DNA of 64,000 nucleotides from Pseudocolwellia sp049933045 (GTDB lineage: Bacteria; Pseudomonadota; Gammaproteobacteria; Enterobacterales; Alteromonadaceae). Each line of letters opens with the position of its first letter. The stretch's first letter is position 1. The translations under genes were made by a program, and so were the position numbers. This document shows positions 48,446 through 57,437 of the stretch, one piece after another. The notes under the pieces are model-generated. The model was not told the origin of the DNA. It was given only the letters and a program-made list of their open reading frames with translations, and searched no databases. The stretch is taken from positions 1,240,001 to 1,304,000 of the forward strand of contig NZ_CP187926.1 in assembly GCF_049933045.1 (NCBI RefSeq). The letters run 5' to 3'.

Positions 48446-49048
48446 ATGTTACAACAGGAAGTAGAATATTTAACACTACAAGAATTAGAACAAGATCTAA
48501 TTAACGTTACTGGTAATAAAGCTCTAGCTAAGCAACAAGCGCAACAATATGCAATAATGTATAAAGGAGATATAGTAAACTCTGTTCATTATAAAAAAGG
48601 ATTAATCAATAAAGAAGAATATATTTTAAGCCGAAATATTCTTTGGGAACATAATAAAAATCACAGTAAGAAGCTTAGTGACAATATGATCTTGAATAGT
48701 AAATCTAAAAGGCCAGAAAATACTGCTGCTCATCATATTGTGGCTTGGAATGATATAAGAGCATCACAAAGCCGACTTAGACTAGCTGCTTTTGGGATTG
48801 ATATTGACCATGCTGCTAATGGTGTTTTTCTTCCTCGATTTTCCAGACACCTACCAATGAAATGTATGCCGAAAGCATATTCACATTCAACCTTACATAC
48901 TAAAGAATACTATTTAAATGTAGAGTATTTGTTAGAACAAACAATTGCTGAAGGTCTAGGACGTAAAGAGATCATAGAAACATTACAAGATATTGCGGAA
49001 GATCTCCAAACAGGTGAATTCCCTATTCACGAAGTATATCAAGATTAA
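48446..49048 (+). CDS. AHH-family nuclease toxin domain protein, stand-alone
   Basis: A 200-residue protein. The central and C-terminal part is an AHH nuclease domain of the HNH/EndoVII superfamily: ENTAAHHIVAW near residue 93, GIDIDHAANGVFLPR near 120, and AYSHSTLHTKEYY near 143. These domains normally form the C-terminal tip of secreted polymorphic toxins (RHS, T6SS or contact-dependent). Here no delivery module is attached; the N-terminal 80 residues are helical and charged. The next gene, 18 bp away, looks like its immunity protein. Confidence 0.82.
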   Translation: MLQQEVEYLTLQELEQDLINVTGNKALAKQQAQQYAIMYKGDIVNSVHYKKGLINKEEYILSRNILWEHNKNHSKKLSDNMILNSKSKRPENTAAHHIVAWNDIRASQSRLRLAAFGIDIDHAANGVFLPRFSRHLPMKCMPKAYSHSTLHTKEYYLNVEYLLEQTIAEGLGRKEIIETLQDIAEDLQTGEFPIHEVYQD

Positions 49049-49066
49049 CAATATAGGTTTAACAAG

Positions 49067-49654
49067 ATGACAACATTTAATAAAGTTTATTCTGTCAGCG
49101 TAAATGTAGGACAATACTTACTTCTTCAAACTACAGTTTTAGATCAAATCTTAGACAAAGATAATGACACTATTTACATATTTGATGGCATTGCTAAAGG
49201 TAATAAATGGCGAAAACCAACGACGGAGTGGATGATCATTTCAGGTGAAGAAAATGATGGATTAATCAAGCCAGATATTGCGGGATGGGGAGCTACAATT
49301 TTCACAGTTTCTGAAGATACCGCCAATACCCTTAAAGACTGCTTGAAAGATTGTTGTGAACTTTTACCTCTTACACTTAATAATGAAACTTGGTTTGCTC
49401 TTCATATTATAGGTAAACAAAATGCGATTGATGAAGAGTTAACCATTCGAAACATGAAGAATGGACGACCTAGTCGAACTCGAAGATTTGAAAAACTCGT
49501 ATTAAAGAAATCCGAAATCAACACTAACGGATTATTTCTTGTTGAAGGTGTTGGGTTAGCAACATATTGTACAGACGAAAAGGGTGGGTTTTATGACAAA
49601 GTTCAAACAGAAAATCTTTCAGGCTTAGTCTTTAAAGAAGTTAATTTGTCTTAA
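49067..49654 (+). CDS. Imm11/DUF1629-like immunity protein
   Basis: A 195-residue soluble protein directly after the AHH nuclease. IKPDIAGWGATIFTVSE and the C-terminal FLVEGVGLATYCTDE...SGLVFKEV resemble the Imm11 (DUF1629) family, whose members neutralise polymorphic-toxin nucleases. The assignment rests on this pattern and on the toxin-immunity order. It could act as a folding partner or inhibitor of the upstream protein. Confidence 0.65.
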   Translation: MTTFNKVYSVSVNVGQYLLLQTTVLDQILDKDNDTIYIFDGIAKGNKWRKPTTEWMIISGEENDGLIKPDIAGWGATIFTVSEDTANTLKDCLKDCCELLPLTLNNETWFALHIIGKQNAIDEELTIRNMKNGRPSRTRRFEKLVLKKSEINTNGLFLVEGVGLATYCTDEKGGFYDKVQTENLSGLVFKEVNLS

Positions 49655-49732
49655 TCTAATTGCCTGTCTATCATCTAAATAGGACTTTGATGATAGATAG
49701 CATTTCCCAGAAACTGAGCTTCTTGGTGATAC

Positions 49733-50749
49733 TTACTTAGTCAACTCACCACGTAAATTAGTTTGCATTAACTGACGTATTTCATCTGCAGGTAGGTTTT
49801 TACTTAACAAATAATGTAACTTAGTTAACGTAGCTTCAAGGGTCATATCAACTCCACCAATAACACCGCATTTACTCAACGCGTTACCCGTAGCGTATCC
49901 GTCCATGTTTACTGTGCCTTTAATGCATTGACTGCAGTTCACAATAATAATGCCGTTATCGCTGGCGGTTTTAATACATTCAAGCAAGTCTTTATCTTGT
50001 GGTGCATTACCAACACCGTAACTTCTAATGATTAACGCTTTAACAGGTTGCTGAATAATATTTTTCAATACATCAGAACTTATACCCGGATAAAGATGCA
50101 CAACACCAATAGGTTGAGGCGTAATATCGCTCAATGTTAATGGTTGTATGTCGGCTTTAGCTATTGTCGATAACTTACCTTCAATCACATTAATGTTAAT
50201 TCCAGCTTCTAACAATGGAGGTAAATTTGGTGAATCAAAGGCATTAAAACCATCAGCAAAAGCTTTAATACTTCTATTACCTCTGTACAGTCGGTTATTA
50301 AAATACAAACCTACTTCAGCAATAGGAAAATTAGCCGCAATATATAACGAGTTTAATAAATTAACTTGTCCGTCTGAACGTAATTGACTCAGTGGGATTT
50401 GCGATCCCGTTACAATTACGGGCTTAGATAAATTCTCGAACATGAATGACAGAGCCGAGCTGGTATAAGCCATAGTGTCAGTGCCGTGTAATACAACAAA
50501 GCCATCATAATCGTGATAGTGCGCTTTAATATCTTCAGCAATAAACTGCCAATCACTTGGCGACATATTAGATGAGTCGATTAGCGGCGAATACTCTTGA
50601 ATAGTAAAATCAGGCATTTCATCACGTTGAAAATCCACATTAGCCAATATTGATTCTGTTAAATGACCTGTTTCAGGTATGTAACCGTTTTCACTGGCTT
50701 TCATACCAATAGTACCGCCTGTATAGGCAATATAAATGCGTTTTTTCAT
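49733..50749 (-). CDS. ansA: Type I (cytoplasmic) L-asparaginase
   Basis: A 338-residue enzyme hydrolysing asparagine to aspartate and ammonia. Catalytic Thr in AYTGGTIGM near the N-terminus and the second motif VVLHGTDTMAYT near residue 86 are both present. No signal peptide, which fits AnsA rather than AnsB. Confidence 0.95.
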   Translation of the reverse strand: MKKRIYIAYTGGTIGMKASENGYIPETGHLTESILANVDFQRDEMPDFTIQEYSPLIDSSNMSPSDWQFIAEDIKAHYHDYDGFVVLHGTDTMAYTSSALSFMFENLSKPVIVTGSQIPLSQLRSDGQVNLLNSLYIAANFPIAEVGLYFNNRLYRGNRSIKAFADGFNAFDSPNLPPLLEAGININVIEGKLSTIAKADIQPLTLSDITPQPIGVVHLYPGISSDVLKNIIQQPVKALIIRSYGVGNAPQDKDLLECIKTASDNGIIIVNCSQCIKGTVNMDGYATGNALSKCGVIGGVDMTLEATLTKLHYLLSKNLPADEIRQLMQTNLRGELTK

Positions 50750-50916
50750 TGTGTTATTTTATCCAGAAACTGAAGTTTGTTGAAACGTTAATTAAATTTT
50801 AACATTATATTGAACAAATCTTAACATGTTGATTTTATTATAAAAAACATGTAACCAAATGTGAGTTTATAAGCTATGCTAATTATAACGTAATATATTC
50901 TATAAAGGACCCATGA

Positions 50917-52218
50917 ATGAAAAAACTTATAATCGCCACTTCTATTTTAATGGCTTGTAACGTTCACGCCGATAGCAGTTCAATTAATACAGGTTCCGCT
51001 ATGTCGCTAGGTCCATCATCTTCATCAGCGTCCCTTTCTTCTGCTTCTTATAATCCAGCCATGAATGCTTTAATTCTTAACGAAGGTGAAAATATGAGAA
51101 TGTCATATTTTCCAACTTTTGGATTTAATGTAGAAATAGGGGAGGTTGACAACTTTGCTGACGATTTAGAAGAACTTGCAGACATAATTGATGATCCGAG
51201 TTTAACCACAGATGAACCAAGTGCAGTGTTAGATCGCTTTAATGATGTAATTGATCGAGCTGGCGAAAGTGGTTATGTAAAAATTAACGCAGGTATGAAT
51301 GCCCCTTTATTACCTCTTTATTTTTATTCAGAAACGCTACAAGGCACAATTGGTTTCGACTATTCAGTTAACGTACAAGCAGGCGTAAGCTTCTTAGCAT
51401 CAGAGTTATCGTACAATAATCAAAACAACTCTTTTGCCACAGCTTCTGCCTTGTACGTAAAATCAGGTATCGAACAAACCTTTGCCGTAAGTTATGGGCG
51501 CGAAGTCTTTAATCATCATTTAGGTAAACTTTATGCGGGTGGTAAATTTAAATACATCACCATGGAGTTAAGTAAACAAGTGCTTCCTATTATTGAACTT
51601 GCTGGCGAAAACTTAAGCGAGTTAATTCGTGATGAATACGATCAAAATCAAGACTCAACCAGCGATTTCGGCGTTGATGTCGGTTTAGTGTGGGATGCAG
51701 AAACTTACCGTGTAGGTTTAACGTTTGAGAATATTAACTCGCCAGAATTTGAATACGGCGAAATAGGCACTAACTGTGAAAGCATTGCTGAAAACACATC
51801 TTCAAGAGCTAATTGTGAGTCGGCTAAATTCTTCACCCAAACAGTAGGTCAAATTAGTGCCAACGAAGTGCATACAAAAAATGCCACAGCTCGACTTGAT
51901 GGCTTATACAAACTATCAAACGAAGTTGAAGTTTCTGCAGCTCTAGATCTTGCTAAATACGACGATATTATTGGCGACGACAATCAATGGCTTCACACCT
52001 CGGTTGCTTATCATTCTGATGGATACATTATTCCTTCAATACGCGCTGGATATCATAAAAACTTGGCAGGCTCTAAAATTTCAACCATAACAGCAGGGCT
52101 AACATTATTTGATATTGTAGCGCTTGATTTTGAATATGGCTTAGACAGCGTAGAAATTGATGACTCTTCTACTCCACGTCGCTTTGGTTTTTCACTAAGT
52201 ATTCAAGAACAGTTTTAA
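50917..52218 (+). CDS. TraF-like (F-plasmid TraF_2) outer-membrane protein
   Basis: A 433-residue protein with a signal peptide (MKKLIIATSILMACNVHA) and a FadL-like beta-barrel pattern ending in a C-terminal aromatic (SLSIQEQF). YNPAMNALILNEGENMRMSYFPTFGF near the N-terminus is the signature of the chromosomal 'conjugal transfer TraF' family; despite the name it is not linked to conjugation here. It probably forms an operon with the lipoprotein 49 bp downstream. Confidence 0.75.
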   Translation: MKKLIIATSILMACNVHADSSSINTGSAMSLGPSSSSASLSSASYNPAMNALILNEGENMRMSYFPTFGFNVEIGEVDNFADDLEELADIIDDPSLTTDEPSAVLDRFNDVIDRAGESGYVKINAGMNAPLLPLYFYSETLQGTIGFDYSVNVQAGVSFLASELSYNNQNNSFATASALYVKSGIEQTFAVSYGREVFNHHLGKLYAGGKFKYITMELSKQVLPIIELAGENLSELIRDEYDQNQDSTSDFGVDVGLVWDAETYRVGLTFENINSPEFEYGEIGTNCESIAENTSSRANCESAKFFTQTVGQISANEVHTKNATARLDGLYKLSNEVEVSAALDLAKYDDIIGDDNQWLHTSVAYHSDGYIIPSIRAGYHKNLAGSKISTITAGLTLFDIVALDFEYGLDSVEIDDSSTPRRFGFSLSIQEQF

Positions 52219-52267
52219 TTACAGTGATTTAATCTCGCTTTAATTTATCAGCATTAGGGTAAACAGA

Positions 52268-54004
52268 ATGAAAAATTTAATTAGCTCTACCTCAAATTCA
52301 ACATTTAAACCAAAGCTAAAATCAAAAATAGCTATGGCTTTAACTACTGCAATTATATTAAGTGCATGTGGCGGAACAGATCAAGATGAAGGTACACCTA
52401 CAGTCACAGAGCAAGTATTTAGTGGTCAAGCCATTGATGGTTATTTAGCAAGATCATTAGTCTACATAGACACCAATAACGACGCTACACGTAACGCATG
52501 GGAAGCATACGCTTTTACCGATAATCAAGGTTACTACTCAAACAATCCAAATACAGGTGCAGACTATTGTGCCGACACAGCAACAGCTGAACAAAGTCAG
52601 TACTGTTTAACCAATGTTGGCGTGCTTGAAACCGCAGTAATACGCATTGATGGTGGTTACGATGTATTAACAGGCGAACCATTTCAAGGTCAACTAAGTC
52701 GAAGAATCTCAGGTATTTCAGAAGCAGGAGCAAGTGATACCGTTATTTCACCATTAACATCAATTCTAACGGATATTACCAGTGAAGCTGAACGAGCCAG
52801 TGTATTGTCAGCATTAAGCATCGATGAAGTTGATCTTGATATTGATTACTTAAATACAGATGGCGCAGGTAGTATCGATAGCTCGTTGTTAAATACAGCG
52901 CTTAAAGTACATAAAGTGGTATCAGTGTTATCAGACCGACTAACAGATACCTACAATGAAATTGGTGAAGAGCTTGGCACACCTAACGATGCATCAAGTG
53001 CTATTTATACGCAACTGGCTAATCAAATAATAATTTCAGCTAACGACTTAGACACGGTTTTAGCAAGCACAGACGACTTAATAAATATTTTTGATAATGC
53101 AGAAAGTGCACTACAAGACATTTACCTACGTAAAGACATTAACTTACCTGCTGATATTGGCAGTGTTACTAACCCTGAAAATATTACGCGTGCTGCAAAC
53201 GTAGCAAGTTCTATTTCTTTAGTTATCGATAGTTTAATTATTCCTGATGTTTCAATATCTGAAACTACAACATTAGGTGGCGTACGTGCTATTGAAAGTT
53301 TATTAATCAAATCGATAAATGAACGTTTTACCGACACCAGTATTGAGAACGCCGTCGCATTTTTAACGGATCTAGATCGCACATTACCAGATGCTTTAGT
53401 TCTGAGTTTATCTTTAGCAAATGCAGATCTCGCCAGTTTAGCTGTTAATGATTTTACGGGGACTGATTTTGATTCACTCGAAGATATTGTACAGGCAAGT
53501 ACATTACCGTCAGATGCAGAACCATTCACACAACTTGGTGGTTACACGCTAAAAGTATCAGATCTTAACTTAGGTGTTAGCCCTAACAATTTAGATGATA
53601 AAGAAGTCGAGTTTTACTTTGATGGCGCAGCAACAGACACGGAAGGCTCATTTTCAGCTTGTGTTAAATATATCGATGGAGCATCAAGTAATGGAACATT
53701 AGGCGAAGGTAATACCCGTGGCGATCTTGTTGATGGCTATTGGTCGTTACTCGGAGCATCTGAAACCAGCACAGAGAGTTACAGCACTTTATTAACCATT
53801 AACTTCTTGGGTGCAACTTACCAAGCAATCTTAAAACCTGCGGGTAACGAAACCATTACCAATATCGATTATGAAAAAGTACGTTTCGATTTCGATGGCG
53901 ACTTAAATGTCTATCATAGTGAAGATGGCTTAACAGATAGCACTATAGTTCCTACATCAGCGGCACAATGCCAAGAAAGATTACCGTCACGTATTGGTTT
54001 GTAA
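52268..54004 (+). CDS. Lipoprotein of unknown function
   Basis: A 578-residue protein with lipobox LSACGG near residue 35. The N-terminal part contains a transthyretin-like or EF-hand-like strand (DGYLARSLVYIDTNNDATRNAWEAYAFTDNQGYYS) as seen in many secreted Alteromonadales lipoproteins; the middle is helical and the C-terminal 130 residues beta-rich. No catalytic motif is visible. It follows the TraF-like gene and is closed by a strong terminator. Confidence 0.65.
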   Translation: MKNLISSTSNSTFKPKLKSKIAMALTTAIILSACGGTDQDEGTPTVTEQVFSGQAIDGYLARSLVYIDTNNDATRNAWEAYAFTDNQGYYSNNPNTGADYCADTATAEQSQYCLTNVGVLETAVIRIDGGYDVLTGEPFQGQLSRRISGISEAGASDTVISPLTSILTDITSEAERASVLSALSIDEVDLDIDYLNTDGAGSIDSSLLNTALKVHKVVSVLSDRLTDTYNEIGEELGTPNDASSAIYTQLANQIIISANDLDTVLASTDDLINIFDNAESALQDIYLRKDINLPADIGSVTNPENITRAANVASSISLVIDSLIIPDVSISETTTLGGVRAIESLLIKSINERFTDTSIENAVAFLTDLDRTLPDALVLSLSLANADLASLAVNDFTGTDFDSLEDIVQASTLPSDAEPFTQLGGYTLKVSDLNLGVSPNNLDDKEVEFYFDGAATDTEGSFSACVKYIDGASSNGTLGEGNTRGDLVDGYWSLLGASETSTESYSTLLTINFLGATYQAILKPAGNETITNIDYEKVRFDFDGDLNVYHSEDGLTDSTIVPTSAAQCQERLPSRIGL

Positions 54005-54069
54005 GTTATTTGTCTTATAAAAAAATATAAGCAAGTAAATATAAGTAAGTAAAAGCTAGAAGCAGAAAC

Positions 54070-54110
54070 ACAAAAGCCCGATTATTAAATTTAATCGGGC
54101 TTTTTTATTT
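54070..54110 (+). terminator. Strong terminator between the lipoprotein gene and sppA
   Basis: AAAAGCCCGATTA pairs with TAATCGGGCTTTT over 13 bp and is followed by TTATTT; the A-run on the other side may serve the convergent sppA gene. Confidence 0.9.
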
Positions 54111-54139
54111 CAAAATTTTATCTAGTTCAGAACAAACCT

Positions 54140-55996
54140 TTAATGAATATCACAACTCATACACAAGATATAAATGTTCTTAGGGTCATTCAGGTAGGTT
54201 AACGACTCTAATTCACCTTTAAGTTTAGCCATAGCTTTTTCTATTGGGCTAAGGGCAAAAGTAGACTCAGGTAAAAAAGCACTCGCTTGACCAAACACAT
54301 TCTTCAAAAGTAGATCCGTTGGCGACAACTCTTTTTCAATCAGAATTGTACCGTAGTCTTCAATCTCAGCTAAATCAGCAGCAGCGATAATAGCGTCTTC
54401 TAATGAACCTAACTCATCAACCAAGCCTAACTCTTTCGCTTTAGCGCCAGACCAAACTCTACCTTGGGCAATTGAATCAACTTCTTGTTTAGTCATATTT
54501 CTGTTATCGGCCACAAGCGTAATAAAATCTTGATAACCTTTGTTAACATTCATTTGAATAATTTGAGCAACACCATCCGAGATTGGACGAGTAGGGCTGA
54601 AGCCAGCAAACTCAGTAGTACCAACACCATCGGTATAAACACCTAATTTACTTAAAGCATTTTCAAAGGTCATCATCAAACCATAAATACCAATAGAGCC
54701 CGTAATGGTGGTTGGAGAAGCGTAAATTTTGTCAGCCGATGCTGAAATCCAATAACCACCTGAAGCTGCGTAAGTTCCCATTGAAGCAACCACAGGCTTA
54801 CCTGATTGCTTAAGTAGCTCAACTTCTTGTCTAATTATCTCAGAAGCAAAAGCACTACCACCAGGGCTATCAACACGTAAAACAACAGCTTTAACGCTAT
54901 CATCTTCGCGAGCATCTCTTAATAAACGCGCTGTGCTATCGCCACCAATAATGCCCGTTTTTTGTGTACCGTTTAAAATAGTACCTTTAGCAACAACTAC
55001 AGCTACGTTATCTGTAAAAGCATGTTGAATAGGAAAATCCAACGTTAGCGTTGATAAATACTCACGAAAGTTAACTGAACGGAAATTATCATCGCCATCT
55101 TCAACACCTAACATTTCATTTAAAGCGAGCTTAACTTGATTGCGTGTCTTTAAAGAATCAACCCAACCATTGTCTAATGCATACTGACCTAAATCTCCAC
55201 CTACAGCTTCAAGCTTAGTAATTAAAGTCTCAGAGTTTTCGTCAAAGTTAGTAACAGCAAAACCACGTTGATCAGCAACATCTGCTTTATACTTGCTCCA
55301 TAAATCATTTAACCAAAGCTTATTAGACTCTTTAGCTTGCTCAGACATATCATCACGCATGTAAGGTTCAACAGCTGATTTATACGTACCGACTCGAAAT
55401 ACATGAGGAGTGATTGAAAGCTTTTCGATAGCTGATTTGTAGTAAAGCTGGTAACGTCCATAACCGTCTAAAATTAACCAACCATTAGGATCTAACCAAA
55501 TCTCGTCAGCAAAACTAGCTAAGTAATATTGATCTTGTGTGAAGTTTTCACCTACCGCAGTAATCGTTTTGCCAGAGTCTTTAAACTTCTCAAGTGCTTG
55601 AGCAATAATATTAACTTTGGTTAATCCTGAGCTGCCCATTCTGTCTAACTTTAAAATTAAAGAATTAATTCTACTATCAGAAGCTGCTGAATCGATCGCA
55701 CTTAAAATATCTGCAAGTAATACTTCTGGATGTTGCTCGTCGTTACCTAAAGCTTCATTAACAAAAGTATCCATAGGATCAACTTGATGCTTTTGTTCAA
55801 CAATATCGCCAGTTATATCTAATATAAGTGCTGAATTATTTTCAACAATAACTAAATTATTATCATTAGTTACAGACACAAAAAATATAATAATTAAACT
55901 GAAAAACAGTAAGTTGAGAATTATTTTACGAGATATATTGATAGCATTAAAAAGAGCATATAATACACGTTTAAACAAATTTGGTTTTTCTTCCAT
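54140..55996 (-). CDS. sppA: Signal peptide peptidase SppA, 67K type
   Basis: A 618-residue, membrane-anchored serine protease that cuts leftover signal peptides in the periplasm. The N-terminal helix is at about 22-45; the catalytic Lys lies in GTYKSAVEPYMRDDMS near 205 and the catalytic Ser in SMGTYAASGGYW near 405. Two peptidase repeats give the long (67K) form. The 560-bp gap from 55997 to the next gene is AT-rich; apart from the ribosome site of the lasso B1 gene nothing is recognised in it. Confidence 0.95.
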   Translation of the reverse strand: MEEKPNLFKRVLYALFNAINISRKIILNLLFFSLIIIFFVSVTNDNNLVIVENNSALILDITGDIVEQKHQVDPMDTFVNEALGNDEQHPEVLLADILSAIDSAASDSRINSLILKLDRMGSSGLTKVNIIAQALEKFKDSGKTITAVGENFTQDQYYLASFADEIWLDPNGWLILDGYGRYQLYYKSAIEKLSITPHVFRVGTYKSAVEPYMRDDMSEQAKESNKLWLNDLWSKYKADVADQRGFAVTNFDENSETLITKLEAVGGDLGQYALDNGWVDSLKTRNQVKLALNEMLGVEDGDDNFRSVNFREYLSTLTLDFPIQHAFTDNVAVVVAKGTILNGTQKTGIIGGDSTARLLRDAREDDSVKAVVLRVDSPGGSAFASEIIRQEVELLKQSGKPVVASMGTYAASGGYWISASADKIYASPTTITGSIGIYGLMMTFENALSKLGVYTDGVGTTEFAGFSPTRPISDGVAQIIQMNVNKGYQDFITLVADNRNMTKQEVDSIAQGRVWSGAKAKELGLVDELGSLEDAIIAAADLAEIEDYGTILIEKELSPTDLLLKNVFGQASAFLPESTFALSPIEKAMAKLKGELESLTYLNDPKNIYILCMSCDIH

Positions 55997-56576
55997 ATTT
56001 TACTTCTTTATTTCTTATAGTTTGTAGAGGTTCGAGGGTAAATTCTTTCGATACTAAAATATTTTTAGACCAACATTTCAGACAACGTTTCTTAGATATT
56101 TATGAGTTATCATCTTATTATGTACGATAAGCAAATAATAACAATCGCTTAGCAAAAATTCATATGCACATGAATACTAACAAATAGCGATAAAAGATTC
56201 GCGAAAGTTCAGCAATAGCTAAAATAACTAACCTTATGCTACTTAAAATTAGCTTATATATGTAGATTCATTTGTAAATAAATATAAATTAATTCGAATA
56301 CGATAAATAGTAAACAACGGAGTAACTGCAACTGTTGAGTGAAGCTTGTTTTATTAACTAAGAAAAAACGAATAGAAGAAATAAGTTCATAATATAGACT
56401 CGTTATCAAATACTGTCGTTGCACTACATTGGCAAAGTTAGCATAATAGACAGTCTTAAAGTTACTTGCTTTTCAGGGCTGACTTATCACTTAATAAGTC
56501 ATGTAAATAAACCAGATAAACGAGCCAAGTAGATAGACTTTATTTTCCGTAAACTTTGCATATTAAGGATCTTCCA

Positions 56577-56855
56577 TTGCTTGCACATACCAATAAATAT
56601 CAGCTAGTCAGTAACGTACTTTTTCAAAAGGTTGATGACGAAACCGTAATTTTAGAACCTGAAAATGGCAACTATTTCACTTTAGATCCCGTTGGCACTT
56701 TCATGATTGAAAACCTGCAAGAAGGTAAGAGTGTAGAACAAGTAATTGAAATGATGAGCACTAAATACGATGTAAGTGCTGAACAAGTGAGTGCAGATTT
56801 AAATGAACTTGTTATCAATATGCTTTCTCAAAACCTTATGATTGAAGCAAGCTAA
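56577..56855 (+). CDS. Lasso B1: PqqD-like leader-recognition protein
   Basis: A PqqD-fold RiPP recognition element that binds the leader of the precursor and hands it to the peptidase. I choose the TTG at 56577 because AAGGA lies 7 bp before it, giving 92 residues; the frame is open from the TTG at 56556. EPENGNYFTLDPVGTFMIENL and the helix TKYDVSAEQVSADLNELVINML are typical PqqD features. It lies 33 bp before the B2 gene and forms its operon. Confidence 0.87.
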   Translation: MLAHTNKYQLVSNVLFQKVDDETVILEPENGNYFTLDPVGTFMIENLQEGKSVEQVIEMMSTKYDVSAEQVSADLNELVINMLSQNLMIEAS

Positions 56856-56888
56856 TATTTAACCTTCCATTATTGGTACGCAAATAAC

Positions 56889-57401
56889 GTGAGCAATAAC
56901 GCAAATAAAATGAGTAAGCTTTTTTCATTCTCGTTTAATGAGTACACAATATTGCTCAAGTCATGGCTACTTTATGCGAAGTGGGATTGGCGTGTATCTA
57001 AACAAAGTTATAAAAAGTGGCAAAAGCATATTATCAGTCAGCCACTTTCACCTCTCAATGAAACTCATCAGCCAGCTAATATAAGTAATGTATCGAATAC
57101 ATCACACACAGCAAGCATGAAAAAAATACTAACCCTCATACAGCTGAATGAAATGGCAGGGCGCAATCATTACAAACACATGAATTGCTTAAGAAGATGC
57201 TTATCTCAAAAAGAACTACTAAATAGCTTTAACATTGAAACAAAACTACACCTAGGCGTTAAATTTGTAGAAGGTAAACTAGCCGCTCATTCATGGCTAT
57301 CAAGCAACAATCAAATAATTAACGACTCTAAAGACGTTATATCTACCTATCAAGAACTAAAAACCTTGAACGATCAAAGCACCTTAGCGCTATTGAAATA
57401 A
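56889..57401 (+). CDS. Lasso B2: transglutaminase-like leader peptidase
   Basis: A 170-residue cysteine protease of the lasso B2 family (GTG start), which removes the leader before ring closure. The catalytic triad can be read in the C-terminal half: Cys in MNCLRRCLSQKELL, His in AAHSWL and Asp in IINDS, with LHLGVKF between. The N-terminal 85 residues are a basic, less conserved extension. It runs convergently into the cyclase gene 36 bp further on. Confidence 0.85.
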   Translation: MSNNANKMSKLFSFSFNEYTILLKSWLLYAKWDWRVSKQSYKKWQKHIISQPLSPLNETHQPANISNVSNTSHTASMKKILTLIQLNEMAGRNHYKHMNCLRRCLSQKELLNSFNIETKLHLGVKFVEGKLAAHSWLSSNNQIINDSKDVISTYQELKTLNDQSTLALLK

Positions 57402-57437
57402 ACCAATAATGCTAGCAGCAGAACAAATGCTACACGT

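Noticed and set aside
50917..52218. Conjugation gene (TraF) indicating a mobile element
   Set aside because: Only the family name suggests this; the protein is a chromosomal beta-barrel type with no other transfer gene nearby.
56428..56445. TTGGCA...GC pattern that could be a sigma-54 promoter for the lasso B1-B2 genes
   Set aside because: The distance between GG and GC is two bases too short for the sigma-54 consensus, so I do not call it.
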